A stretch of DNA of 64,000 bases from Glutamicibacter mishrai. GTDB lineage: Bacteria > Actinomycetota > Actinomycetes > Actinomycetales > Micrococcaceae. The DNA is taken from NCBI RefSeq assembly GCF_012221945.1, contig NZ_CP032549.1, forward strand, positions 1,984,001-2,048,000. The letters are read 5' to 3'. Shown here in pieces: positions 45,931 through 54,973 of this stretch. Each line of letters opens with the position of its first letter. Within the stretch, counting starts at the first letter, position 1. The position numbers and the translations under genes are program-made. Under the pieces are notes generated by a model. It saw only the letters and a list, made by a program, of their open reading frames with translations. It ran no database searches and had not been told where the DNA came from.

Positions 45931-47547
45931 ATGGAATTTGACGTCCTCTACACCAGAATCAGCCACCACCTGGCGACCGGCAGGGAAACCGAAGCCATCA
46001 GCCTGCTCAAGGATAATCTCAACGAGTATCAGCAGGTTGCCGAATTCTGGATGCTCTATTCGGCCTGCCATCTGAACCTGGAACAGTGGGACGAAGCCGA
46101 AGGCACCGCACGGGCGGCGCTAGGTCTGAACCCTGAACATCCAGTAGCCGGAGAACAGCTGGCGGTTGCGCTCTCCAGGCTGCGCCGCCGCGATGAAGCC
46201 TTGGCGACGATCCAGCAGGTCATTGCCGTGGAACCGGAGTATGCCCGTGGCCATCACCTGCTGGGAATGATCCTGCTGGGAAATGTGCAGAATAATGACG
46301 AGCGGATCCTGGCCCGCCAGGCCACCGAACATGCGCTGATGCTGGAGCCGGAAAACCCTGACTTCTATCAAGGCGCTGCACTTGCAGCCGATATGGCCGG
46401 GGACCAGCGCAGCGCGTTGAGGCACCTCGAAGCAGGACTGCGCATCGACCCGCATCATCAGGGCCTATTGCGTTCAGCTGGAAGCATTGAAAAAGGCCAC
46501 AAGATCGTGGGGGACCACGGCCAACTGCTGCGCGGCATGCTGGCCAGCGACCCCATGAATGAAAAGCTGCACGAGGACTACGCAGAGAACTTCCTCGCCA
46601 AGCAGGCGGTTTATGCGAACCGCTGGTGGCTGTTCATTCCTCTTCTTGCGGCCATCTCCTCTTTCGGGGTTGGCGCCAGCTTGCCGGTTCTCCTTATTGC
46701 CATTGCGTTGGTGTCAGTTTGCGCCGGGCTCTTTGCCTGGTGGAATATCGCCACCTACAGGAAGAGCGAGAAGTCCCTCCCAGCTGGATATATCAAAGAT
46801 ATCCATGCCCGTTTTCCGAGCCTGCCCAAAGCCGCCCGCGCGTACCAGATCAGCTGGGCCGCAGCCCTCATCGGAGCGATTGCAGGTTGCATTGCCCCGA
46901 TGGCGGGAGCAATCATGATGATTCTTGGTGCCGCGGCGGGCCGGGCAGGTGCGGCGCTGATTTTCCGCGAGATTTCGGGTCCTCCGGAAGATCGCCAGGA
47001 TCCTGAAGAACGCCGGATACACCTGGTGCGCCTGAGCGGTGGATACGCTGCTGGGTTCTGGAAACGTGTCCTCTTGGTATTGGCTCATCTGATTCTTTTT
47101 GGCGTGTGCATGGCGCATCCAAGCCAGCTGGCCGCAGTGCCCCTGGGGTCGGCAGGACTTGGCCTCTTGGTCATCGGCGCAGTCCTGGCCTATTGCCAAT
47201 TCCGTTTGGGATTCAAGGACAACGCCTTCGCGTACGGGCTCGCAGTGAGCTCCTCTGCAAAATCGAGGGGATTCGCCTTGCTCCGAGGCAACCTTGGTGG
47301 ACTGTACTTCATTGCCGTGCATTTGGTGTTCGGGCTCATCGCCTTCGCAGTGTCCCTCTCGCTGCTCGGTGGCGTCCCTCAGCCCTCGGAAGATTCCGGC
47401 GGCCCGGTGGAAGATGGGCCTGGCGGGCCGGTCGAGTTGACGCCCGAACAGCTTGACCAGCTGACCAAATCACCTGTACCGAAGCTCGACGACTTCAGCT
47501 TTTCACCTATGCCTGAACTGCCTGATGTCCCTTCTCTGGATCAGTAA
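45931..47547 (+). CDS. TPR-repeat integral membrane protein
   Basis: 538 aa. The first ~220 residues are tetratricopeptide repeats (AEGTARAALGLNPEHPVAGE, ALATIQQVIAVEPEYARGHH, RHLEAGLRIDPHHQGLLR). Membrane helices follow at about 230-275 and 305-345 and further hydrophobic segments at about 370-480. The Pro/Asp-rich C-terminal tail (about 485-538) carries repeated PVEDGPGGPVE and PELPDVPSLDQ. No enzyme motif is visible. It is co-transcribed with the AAA ATPase, which itself has a TPR-like N-terminus, so the two may form a membrane-bound machine in which TPRs hold substrates. This is inference; neither part is assigned to a known system. Confidence 0.8.
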   Translation: MEFDVLYTRISHHLATGRETEAISLLKDNLNEYQQVAEFWMLYSACHLNLEQWDEAEGTARAALGLNPEHPVAGEQLAVALSRLRRRDEALATIQQVIAVEPEYARGHHLLGMILLGNVQNNDERILARQATEHALMLEPENPDFYQGAALAADMAGDQRSALRHLEAGLRIDPHHQGLLRSAGSIEKGHKIVGDHGQLLRGMLASDPMNEKLHEDYAENFLAKQAVYANRWWLFIPLLAAISSFGVGASLPVLLIAIALVSVCAGLFAWWNIATYRKSEKSLPAGYIKDIHARFPSLPKAARAYQISWAAALIGAIAGCIAPMAGAIMMILGAAAGRAGAALIFREISGPPEDRQDPEERRIHLVRLSGGYAAGFWKRVLLVLAHLILFGVCMAHPSQLAAVPLGSAGLGLLVIGAVLAYCQFRLGFKDNAFAYGLAVSSSAKSRGFALLRGNLGGLYFIAVHLVFGLIAFAVSLSLLGGVPQPSEDSGGPVEDGPGGPVELTPEQLDQLTKSPVPKLDDFSFSPMPELPDVPSLDQ

Positions 47548-47686
47548 CAGCCGTCGAAAATCACGCGGTCGAAAAGATCACAATCCAACTGAAGATTCTG
47601 TCTTGGCATGCTCGCGCTGAAGAAATAAGATGAATTGCTACCGAATTACGTGAAGCAAAAACCCCGACCACGAGGTGGATAATCAG

Positions 47687-48058
47687 ATGGCAATGATGAG
47701 CGAAGAGCTCATTGAGCAGTGGGCTGACGCAACTGCTGAAATCTACAATGAGTCCCTGACTGGCATCAACCTGAGCCGTCTGCCCGAGGCAGTGGCTCAG
47801 TACGTCGAACTCTTTGCGCAGAGCGAGAATCTGACGTTTAACGAAGATGCCACCCCAACCGATTACTTTGAGCATCACCCATTCGTTGCGGTGACCGCAG
47901 TGCTTAACAGCCCCGAAGCCCTTGAGGTTTTGGACGGTGATGCGCAGGATGCGCTGGATTCCATGGCTGATTTCACCGAGGCCTGGTACAACTTCGACCT
48001 GGAGCAGGAGCCGGAGCTGGGAATCTCGGAAGCCGACGTTGATGATGAAGACTGGTAA
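47687..48058 (+). CDS. Small acidic hypothetical protein
   Basis: 123 aa from the ATG at 47687, which has GAGG nine bases upstream (the frame is open from a GTG at 47675). Strongly acidic and helical, with Trp/Tyr residues and a C-terminus ending in DVDDEDW. There is no signal peptide and no known domain. It follows the AAA/TPR pair by 139 bases on the same strand and ends at a strong terminator, so it may belong to the same functional group, but could have its own promoter. Confidence 0.65.
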   Translation: MAMMSEELIEQWADATAEIYNESLTGINLSRLPEAVAQYVELFAQSENLTFNEDATPTDYFEHHPFVAVTAVLNSPEALEVLDGDAQDALDSMADFTEAWYNFDLEQEPELGISEADVDDEDW

Positions 48059-48076
48059 ACACCAATAACGCCCGTG

Positions 48077-48117
48077 GCCGGCGCCAAACAGGACAACTGT
48101 TTGACGCCGGCTTTTTT
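48077..48117 (+). terminator. Rho-independent terminator
   Basis: GCCGGCGCCAAACAG (48077-48091) pairs with CTGTTTGACGCCGGC (48097-48111) with a single mismatch and a 5-base loop. A run of six T follows at 48112-48117. Confidence 0.9.
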
Positions 48118-48175
48118 CTGCCCGAATCTTCTGAAAGCTATTCCCATTCACCCATGGGAGTGCAACGATTCCGGT

Positions 48176-48607
48176 ATGAGGCAGTTCAGTGTTTTTGAAA
48201 GCACCGTTCTCATTCATCTTCCGGTGCACCGCGTCTGGGAATTGCTAACCGACTGGGCAGCAGCTCCCTTGTGGATCCATGGGATTGGTTCCATGCATTC
48301 AGATGACCCCGAATTGAAGGTGGGCACCAATCTGGTCTATCGGGTCTCCGGACATGAACGCGTCTATCGCGTCCATAAACTCATCGACAATCGATTGCTC
48401 ATTCTCCACACCTCAGAAAACCCGGATGGCCTGTCCTATCGGTATGACCTGAAGGACGACGCCGGATACACCGAAGTGGTATTGCAAGTGGCGATCATCA
48501 ATCCTGATTTGAGCGTGGAACAGTGCGAGGAACTCGCTGCGAACGTTCGCGAAAGCGAGGGGGACAAGCTGGATCAGCTGCGTCTTTATGCTGAACAAGC
48601 GCCTTGA
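48176..48607 (+). CDS. SRPBCC-superfamily (polyketide cyclase/START-like) protein
   Basis: 143 aa from the ATG at 48176; the open frame starts at 48074 inside the terminator, so the shorter start is preferred. It has the helix-grip pattern of SRPBCC proteins: FESTVLIHLPVHRVWELLTD at the N-terminus, central strands around a hydrophobic pocket (LVYRVSGHERVYRVHKLIDN), and a long C-terminal helix (ESEGDKLDQLRLYAEQ). Such proteins bind lipids or small hydrophobic compounds in the cytoplasm. The ligand is unknown. It is convergent with the deacetylase gene. Confidence 0.75.
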   Translation: MRQFSVFESTVLIHLPVHRVWELLTDWAAAPLWIHGIGSMHSDDPELKVGTNLVYRVSGHERVYRVHKLIDNRLLILHTSENPDGLSYRYDLKDDAGYTEVVLQVAIINPDLSVEQCEELAANVRESEGDKLDQLRLYAEQAP

Positions 48608-48610
48608 TAA

Positions 48611-49363
48611 TTACTGCTGCGCGGGATCGAGCGGCGCCGATGAATACACCACGGAATCCTCCATTTCCCCGGCGAAGAGCTGGTCCACGGTTACCGGGGT
48701 ATAGCCCTTGGCTCGCAGCTGCGACACCATTTCGGGAATGGCTTGGACGGTGGTCTTGCGAGGATCGTGCATCAGGATGATGGAGCCCGGCTGGACGGTA
48801 TCCATCGTGACCTTCACGATCTTTTCGGAATTCTTCAGCCGCCCATCATGGGTGTGGATGTCCCAAAGCACCAGTGGGTAAGGGACCAGCTGATTGTGCG
48901 CCTTGTCGTGATGTCCTAGCGGCGGACGGAAAACGCTGGGGCTCTGCCCTGTCGCCTTTTTGATGGCGGCATCCGTGCGATCCAGCTGTTGCTTCAGCTG
49001 CTGGGCTGACAGCTTGGTGATATCCGAATGGTCCCAGGTGTGGCTGCCGATCTGGTGGCCTTCAGCTGCCATGCGCTGGAGCGTGCCAGGGAGCTTCTGG
49101 ACCTTGCTTCCGATGAGGAAGAACGTGGCAGGGGTTTCGGTGGCCTTCAAGGTATCCAGCAACTCATCGGTGAACTGGTCCGGGCCATCATCAAATGTGA
49201 GCGCGACGCAGCGCTGCACGGAGCAATCAACTTGTTCGCTGGCGGACTGGCTGGGGGATTGGGCCTGCGGCTCCGCCCCGGTGGTGGCAGAGCAGGACGC
49301 GGCACTTGTAGCGCCCAGCAGCGCCATGGCAAGCATGCTCCAGCGGGAAAGTTGTCGGCTCAT
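48611..49363 (-). CDS. Polysaccharide deacetylase lipoprotein (NodB domain, CE4)
   Basis: 250 aa from the ATG at 49363 (AGAAGG just upstream); the open frame extends to 49504 but lacks signal-peptide character there. Residues 1-22 form a lipoprotein signal ending AASC. The NodB domain holds motif 1 TFDDGPD, motif 2 HTWDHSD with the metal histidines, motif 3 FRPPLGHHD, motif 4 region LVLWDIHTHD and motif 5 IILMHD. It removes acetyl groups from peptidoglycan or another N-acetylated glycan outside the membrane. It lies 137 bases beyond an MFS exporter gene on the same strand. Confidence 0.92.
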   Translation of the reverse strand: MSRQLSRWSMLAMALLGATSAASCSATTGAEPQAQSPSQSASEQVDCSVQRCVALTFDDGPDQFTDELLDTLKATETPATFFLIGSKVQKLPGTLQRMAAEGHQIGSHTWDHSDITKLSAQQLKQQLDRTDAAIKKATGQSPSVFRPPLGHHDKAHNQLVPYPLVLWDIHTHDGRLKNSEKIVKVTMDTVQPGSIILMHDPRKTTVQAIPEMVSQLRAKGYTPVTVDQLFAGEMEDSVVYSSAPLDPAQQ

Positions 49364-49500
49364 CCTTCTAGTGTTATCCGAGGTGGCGAGATTGGTACAG
49401 AGCGCCACAGTGAATGGGCCGAAAATTACCCATCCGTTCAACTGCGGTGCGCAGGGATGCAAGAGCAAGCCGAGGGGTGAACTTCGGCAACGGCCCGGGC

Positions 49501-50796
49501 TCACCTCTCGGTTACGGGCAAAGGCTCATCCACCAGCGGATGTTCCACTTCGTCTCGAGCGAACTTTCCAGCCCACCAAGCGATGATTCCGAAGACCGGC
49601 GAGGCGAGGCCCGCGATGACGAATATCGATTGCAGGCTCAGAACCTGGGTAAGGGGTCCTGCGACCGCCATGGACAGCGGCATCAGTGCCAGCGAAACGA
49701 AGAAGTCGAGGCTGGAAATCCGGCCCAGCAGCCGGCTGGGCACCCTGCGCTGCAAGAGCGTTCCCCAGATGACCATGCCCACCGCGTCGGTGATGCCGAA
49801 GGCCAAGAGGATGATGAACAGCATCCATGCTTCATCAACATAGCCAACCATGGCCAAGGGCAAGGTGCCCAGGCACCAGCAAGCGGTCATCAGGCTCAGA
49901 TAGCGGCGCGGAAATTTAGCCGAGGCAATCAGCAATGAACCCAGCGCTGATCCGACGCCGAAGAACGCCAATGCAAAACTGAAAAGTTTCGCATCGCCAT
50001 GCAGGTTGTCGCTGACGATAAAAGGCAAGAGCACTTCGAAGGGGCCGATGAAGGTGAATACGGAGATGACCGAAAACAACAGGGTCCATAACAGCCAGCG
50101 GGTGCGCACGGTATAGCCGACTCCCTCACGCAATTGGCGGACAATGCCCGGTTTCGCTTCGCCGTCAGCGACCGCTGCGGCGTTGTAGGCATCCCGGTTG
50201 GGGATCCTGCGTAGCATCAGCAAAGCAGAGAAGTGCACCAAGGCCACGCCAATGATGGCGTGGGCCGGTGACAGCGCGGCGACGAGGAAGCCTGCGGCCA
50301 TGGGGCCCAGCGCGGTATGCACCACGGGGCGCACGGTTCCCTCCAGCCCGTTGGCGGCCAGAAGCTGATCGCTGGGCAGCATCTTGGGCAGCAGCGCAGA
50401 GTAGGACGGGTAGAAGAATGCTGATGCGGCACCCATGAAGAATCCGGCCACCATCAGGTGCCATAGTTCCAGTGCACCGGAAATTGCGAGAATCGCGGTG
50501 ATGCTCATCAGGGCAAAGGAAAAGGTCTCCACCAGCAGCACAATGCGACGGCATGAATGCCGGTCGGCCATGATGCCGCCGAACAGCACAAAGCACAGCA
50601 GGCCCACGGCGTTGGCGGTCGCGACCATGGACAGTTCTACCGGTCCGCCATCCAGCCTGCGTACCTGGTAGACCATGGCCACGCTCCACATGCCCGCGGC
50701 AAAGGTCGAGAAAACAAGGGCGCTGGCCAGCAGGGCGTAATCGCGGATGGCGAAGGGCTTGATGAGGCGCAGCGCGGAGGTCTTGAGCGCGCTCAT
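49501..50796 (-). CDS. MFS transporter (MFS_3 / EntS-like exporter group)
   Basis: 431 aa with about 12 membrane helices and the MFS signature between helices 2 and 3 (GGIMADRHSCRRIVLL). The pattern FSTFAAGMWSVAMVYQVRRL and LEGTVRPVVHTALGPMAAG fits the siderophore or drug exporter-type MFS_3 family. The exported compound is unknown. It is monocistronic as far as can be seen, with a terminator shared with the fru-pts operon beyond its 5' end. Confidence 0.88.
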   Translation of the reverse strand: MSALKTSALRLIKPFAIRDYALLASALVFSTFAAGMWSVAMVYQVRRLDGGPVELSMVATANAVGLLCFVLFGGIMADRHSCRRIVLLVETFSFALMSITAILAISGALELWHLMVAGFFMGAASAFFYPSYSALLPKMLPSDQLLAANGLEGTVRPVVHTALGPMAAGFLVAALSPAHAIIGVALVHFSALLMLRRIPNRDAYNAAAVADGEAKPGIVRQLREGVGYTVRTRWLLWTLLFSVISVFTFIGPFEVLLPFIVSDNLHGDAKLFSFALAFFGVGSALGSLLIASAKFPRRYLSLMTACWCLGTLPLAMVGYVDEAWMLFIILLAFGITDAVGMVIWGTLLQRRVPSRLLGRISSLDFFVSLALMPLSMAVAGPLTQVLSLQSIFVIAGLASPVFGIIAWWAGKFARDEVEHPLVDEPLPVTER

Positions 50797-50871
50797 GCAA
50801 ACTCCTACGTTAGTGCGTAAGTATCATCATCCGCTAAGTGATTGAGTTCTGTCAATCGGTAATTTGACCAC

Positions 50872-50910
50872 AAAAAACGGGGAACAAGCCGTAGCTTGTT
50901 CCCCGTTTTT
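50872..50910. terminator. Terminator of the fru-pts operon
   Basis: AAAAACGGGGAACAAG (50873-50888) pairs with CTTGTTCCCCGTTTTT (50895-50910). On the minus strand it follows ptsH by ten bases and gives a T-run, so it ends that operon. Confidence 0.9.
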
Positions 50911-50920
50911 GAGCTAAGAA

Positions 50921-51199
50921 TTACTCAGCGTCGTGGTCGGTCTCCAAGATGGTGACCAGCTGGTCAAGGGCAGCTTCTGCGCCTTCGCCCTCGGCACGCA
51001 GGACCACGGTGGTGCCGTGCTCAGCGCCCAGGCCCATCAGCGAGAGGATGCTCGAAGCGTCCATGGCCTCGTCCGCTGGCTCGCCTTCCAGGGCGATGGT
51101 GACCTCTACCGGAAGCTCTGCTGCTGCTTCGGCGAAGATGGCCGCCGGGCGGGCGTGCAGGCCGACGCGGCTGCCGATGATTGCTTTACGTTCTGCCAT
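50921..51199 (-). CDS. ptsH: Phosphocarrier protein HPr
   Basis: 92 aa. It carries phosphate from Enzyme I to the fructose Enzyme II. Active-site His15 is in GSRVGLHARPAA. The regulatory serine region reads DASSILSLMGLG; Ser50 aligns with the Ser46 of other HPr proteins, so control by an HPr kinase would be possible, although such kinases are usually absent from actinobacteria. It is the last gene of the fructose operon, 52 bases after ptsI, with its own AGGAG. Confidence 0.96.
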   Translation of the reverse strand: MAERKAIIGSRVGLHARPAAIFAEAAAELPVEVTIALEGEPADEAMDASSILSLMGLGAEHGTTVVLRAEGEGAEAALDQLVTILETDHDAE

Positions 51200-51251
51200 G
51201 ATGGCTCCTTCAGGATCTTGTGAACGGTCGTTGAAGATAAATTCTAGTGGC

Positions 51252-52934
51252 CTACAGGCCGAAGCGGTCCAGTTCGCTCAGCTCGGCGCGAACAGCGCTG
51301 CGGGCCAGCTCGGCAGACGGCGCATCCAGTGCCAGCTTGGCCAGGCGCTGGGCCTTGGCGAAGTCCACGGTGCGCAGTACTGCGGAGACCGGAGCCAGCG
51401 CGCGCTTGTTCATCGACAAGGTGGTGACACCTAAGCCCACCAACACTACGGCCAGGGCCGGGTCGGCAGCGGCTTCACCACAAACACCTACTGGCTTACC
51501 GTCGGCGCTTTGTGCTCCAGCGGTGGTGGCAGCGACCATATGAAGCACTGCTGGCTGCCAAGGATCATTCAGCTCGGCAAGGGTGCCCAGCTGGCGATCC
51601 GCAGCCATGGTGTACTGGGTCAGGTCATTGGTGCCAATGGAGACGAAGTCGCAGCGCTGCAGGATCTGTCCGGCCAGGACGGCGGCTGAAGGCACTTCGA
51701 TCATGGTTCCAGCGGTAGCCAGGCCAGCAGCCTTGGCCATCTCGGCGAAATCCTGTGCCTCGGCCGGGGTGGAGATCATCGGGGCCATGACCCAGACATC
51801 TGCCTCGTGCTCGCTGGTCGCCTGGGCGATGGCCTTGAGCTGGCGTTCCAGCACACCCGGGCTGGTCAGGTCGGTGCGGTAGCCGCGAACACCCAGTGCC
51901 GGGTTCGGCTCGCTGGAATCGGTCAAGAATGGCAACGGCTTATCCGCGCCGGCATCCAGGGTGCGAACAACAACCTTTTTGCCCGGGAAGGCGGCAAAAA
52001 CGGCGCCGTAAGCAGCAACCTGCTCCTCATGGGTCGGCTCTTTTTCCTTGCCCAGGAAGCAGAACTCGGTGCGCAGCAGGCCCACGCCTTCGGCGCCGGC
52101 TTCAGCTGCCAGCTGGGCGTCCTCGCCGCTGCCCACATTGGAGAGCAGCGGAACGCGGTAGCCATCGGCCAGCTCGCCGGTGCCGGAGAAGTCCGGCAGG
52201 ACCTCGCGGTTGGCGTAGGTGGAGGCCAGGTGCTCTTCGGCTTCGGTGGGGTCGGTGATGACCTGTCCGTCGATGCCGTCGACAAAGACGTAGTCCCCGT
52301 CGGCCAGCTCGGTGGTTTCCGGAGCGGCAACGATGGCCGGCAGTCCCAGCGAGCGGGCGATGATCGCGGTGTGCGACTGCGGTCCGCCATCGGAGGTGAC
52401 CAGGGCCAGCACCTTGGCCGGGTCCAGGGTCGCGGTGTCCGCTGGAGCCAGATCCACGGCGGCCAGGATGAATGGCTCATCCGAATCCGGGATGCCCGGG
52501 GCAGGGACCCCGCGCAGTTCTGCCACGATGCGGGCGCGCACGTCCAGCACGTCGCCGGCGCGTTCAGCCATGTAGCCGCCCAGCGCGGTGAGCTGGGTGG
52601 CGACCGCGTCAGCGGCCTCCCAGATCGCCGATTCGGCGCAGGTGCCGCCGGCTACCAGCTTGGTGGCGGACTTGATCAGCGAACGGTCGCTGGCCATCAA
52701 TGCGGTGGCCTTCAGCACGGCCTGCGCATCTCCGGTGGCCAGCGCCGCGCGCTCCTTGAGCCCGGCGGCCACGGCCTTGGAAGCCTCGGCCAGACGCTGG
52801 GTTTCTTCCTCCGGGCTCACGCCCGCCGGCAGCGGCGCGCCATCTGCTGGTGGAAGGATTGGTTCAGGCATGCGGCGGACGTGTCCAATGACGCGTCCAG
52901 CGCTCACGCCTACTCCGGTGAACTTCTTGCTCAT
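51252..52934 (-). CDS. ptsI: PTS Enzyme I (phosphoenolpyruvate-protein phosphotransferase)
   Basis: 560 aa. It transfers phosphate from phosphoenolpyruvate to HPr. The N-terminal swivelling domain carries active His188 in GGPQSHTAIIAR. The C-terminal TIM barrel has LLRTEFCFLG, VVVRTLDAGADKPLPF, MIEVPSAAVLAGQI and the catalytic Cys in VGVCGEAAADP. The ATG overlaps the end of fruA by four bases (52931-52934). Placing the general PTS enzymes at the end of the fructose operon suggests fructose is the main PTS sugar in this organism. Confidence 0.97.
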   Translation of the reverse strand: MSKKFTGVGVSAGRVIGHVRRMPEPILPPADGAPLPAGVSPEEETQRLAEASKAVAAGLKERAALATGDAQAVLKATALMASDRSLIKSATKLVAGGTCAESAIWEAADAVATQLTALGGYMAERAGDVLDVRARIVAELRGVPAPGIPDSDEPFILAAVDLAPADTATLDPAKVLALVTSDGGPQSHTAIIARSLGLPAIVAAPETTELADGDYVFVDGIDGQVITDPTEAEEHLASTYANREVLPDFSGTGELADGYRVPLLSNVGSGEDAQLAAEAGAEGVGLLRTEFCFLGKEKEPTHEEQVAAYGAVFAAFPGKKVVVRTLDAGADKPLPFLTDSSEPNPALGVRGYRTDLTSPGVLERQLKAIAQATSEHEADVWVMAPMISTPAEAQDFAEMAKAAGLATAGTMIEVPSAAVLAGQILQRCDFVSIGTNDLTQYTMAADRQLGTLAELNDPWQPAVLHMVAATTAGAQSADGKPVGVCGEAAADPALAVVLVGLGVTTLSMNKRALAPVSAVLRTVDFAKAQRLAKLALDAPSAELARSAVRAELSELDRFGL

Positions 52935-54973
52935 GCTGCGACCTTTGCCGGTTCAGCGGCTCCCACAGGAGCCTTGCGTACGTACTTCTTCAAAACGATG
53001 ACCAACACTGCTGAGATAACCGTACCAATCAAGGTGGCCAGCAGGAACAGCGGCCAGGTGTTGTTCATGGCGAAGAAGACGAAGATGCCGCCGTGCGGGG
53101 CCTGGCTGACCACATCGAAGCTCATGATCAGCGAGCCGGTGACGCCGGCGCCCACCATCGAAGCCGGGATCACGCGCAGCGGGTCAGCTGCGGCGAATGG
53201 AATGGCGCCTTCGGAGATGAATGCGGCACCCAGCAGCCAGGCGGCCTTGCCGTTTTCGCGTTCGGCTTCGGTGAACAGCTTGGAAGCGACGGTGGTGGCC
53301 AGGGCCAAAGCCAGTGGCGGAACCATACCGGCAGCCATCACAGCAGCCATGATCATCATCGGGGCGGGGTTATCGGCCAGTGAAGCGGTACCCAGGCCAG
53401 CAACTGCGAAGGAGTAGGCCACCTTGTTCACTGGCCCGCCAAGATCTACGGCCATCATCAGACCAAGAATCAGACCCAGTACTGCAGCTGCAGTGCCGGA
53501 CATGCCCGAGAGCCAGCTGTTCAAAGCTTCGGTCAGCTTGGCGATTGGACCACCAAGGAACAGGAACATCAGGCCCGAGGCAATAATTGAGCCCAACAGT
53601 GGGGTGATAACTACCGGCATCAACCCACGCATCCAGCGTGGCACGTTCCAGGAACCGATCCAGCGGCAGGCCAGGCCGGCGATCAAACCGCCGACGATGC
53701 CGCCGATGAAGCCGGCACCCATGAAGCCTGCCACCGCACCGGCGGTGAAGCCTGGGGCGATGCCCGGGCGGTCTGCGTAGGCGTAGGCGATGTAGCCTGC
53801 CAATGCCGGGATCAGGAAGCTCATGGAGAGGTTACCGATCTTGAACGCCACCGCGCCGATGTAGGCCATGAAGCCGGCATCCGGCAGGTTGAACAGGGTG
53901 TTCTCGGTCAGGTACTTGTCGGCAACATCGGTGATGTCGTAGCCGCCGAAGAGGAAGCCCAGGGCGATGAGCAGACCGCCACCGGCCACAAACGGAATCA
54001 TGTAGGAGACACCGGTGAGCAGGGCACGCTTCAGCCCGGCGCCGAAGGACTCGTTGTCCTTGTTCTCTTCGGTGCTTGCCGCGGCGCCTGCAGGAACGCG
54101 GCGTGCCTGCGGATCCTCGGAGGCGGCGATGGCGTCGTTGATCAGCTTTTCCGGCTCATCGATGCCGCGCTTGACCGGAACCTGGATGACCGGCTTGCCG
54201 GCGAAGCGGCCGCGGTCGCGCACGTCTACGTCCACCGCGAAGATCACGGCGTCGGCAGCTTCAATGACTGCTGGATCCAGCGGGGTGGAGCCCGAGGAGC
54301 CCTGGGTTTCCACCGCGAACTCCACGCCCATTTCCTCGGCGGTCTGGGCCAGCGAGTCGGCGGCCATGTAGGTGTGGGCGATGCCGGTAGGGCATGCGGT
54401 CACCGCGACGATCGACTTCTTCTTAGGTCCCGCAGTGGCTGCCGGGGCCTCGGAAGCGGCTGGAGCGGTGGCCGCGGCCGGGGCAGCTGCTGTGGGTGCG
54501 GCTGCAGGGGCGGCGGCCGGCTTGTCGGCAACAACCTCGCGTACCAGTTCCACAATCTCCGCTTCGCTCTGCGCTTCGCGCAGCGAGCCGGTGAAGGACT
54601 TCTTCACCAGCGCACGAGCGAGCTTGGAGAGCAGCTTCAGGTGCGCCTGGTCGGCGCCATCCGGGGCGGCGATGAAGAAGACCAGGTCGGCTTCGCCGTC
54701 CTTGGCGCCGAAGTCGACCTTCGGGTTCAGGCGGGCCATGGCCAGGGTCGGCTCGGTCACCGCGGCGGAACGGCAATGCGGGATGGCAATGCCGCCGGGA
54801 ACGCCGGTGGCGGTCTTGGCTTCGCGGGCCTTGCCGTCGGCAGCCAGGGCGCCTGCATCGGTGGCACGGCCCTGTTCAGCAACCAGCGAGGCCAGCTTTT
54901 CGATGACTTCACTCGTGCTGTTGCCCAGATCGGCATCGAGCAGCACGAGCTCTGCGGTGATTAGTTCACTCAT
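52931..54973 (-). CDS. fruA: Fructose-specific PTS Enzyme IIABC
   Basis: 680 aa, three fused domains. IIA occupies residues ~1-150 with phospho-His66 in IAIPHCRSA. A Pro/Ala-rich linker spans ~151-183. IIB follows at ~184-285 with phospho-Cys194 in VTACPTGIAHTYMAAD. A short linker leads to IIC (~325-670), about nine membrane segments including PFVAGGGLLIALGFL and IPFAAADPLRVIPA. It imports fructose and phosphorylates it to fructose 1-phosphate. It overlaps fruK and ptsI by four bases on each side. Confidence 0.96.
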   Translation of the reverse strand: MSELITAELVLLDADLGNSTSEVIEKLASLVAEQGRATDAGALAADGKAREAKTATGVPGGIAIPHCRSAAVTEPTLAMARLNPKVDFGAKDGEADLVFFIAAPDGADQAHLKLLSKLARALVKKSFTGSLREAQSEAEIVELVREVVADKPAAAPAAAPTAAAPAAATAPAASEAPAATAGPKKKSIVAVTACPTGIAHTYMAADSLAQTAEEMGVEFAVETQGSSGSTPLDPAVIEAADAVIFAVDVDVRDRGRFAGKPVIQVPVKRGIDEPEKLINDAIAASEDPQARRVPAGAAASTEENKDNESFGAGLKRALLTGVSYMIPFVAGGGLLIALGFLFGGYDITDVADKYLTENTLFNLPDAGFMAYIGAVAFKIGNLSMSFLIPALAGYIAYAYADRPGIAPGFTAGAVAGFMGAGFIGGIVGGLIAGLACRWIGSWNVPRWMRGLMPVVITPLLGSIIASGLMFLFLGGPIAKLTEALNSWLSGMSGTAAAVLGLILGLMMAVDLGGPVNKVAYSFAVAGLGTASLADNPAPMMIMAAVMAAGMVPPLALALATTVASKLFTEAERENGKAAWLLGAAFISEGAIPFAAADPLRVIPASMVGAGVTGSLIMSFDVVSQAPHGGIFVFFAMNNTWPLFLLATLIGTVISAVLVIVLKKYVRKAPVGAAEPAKVAA

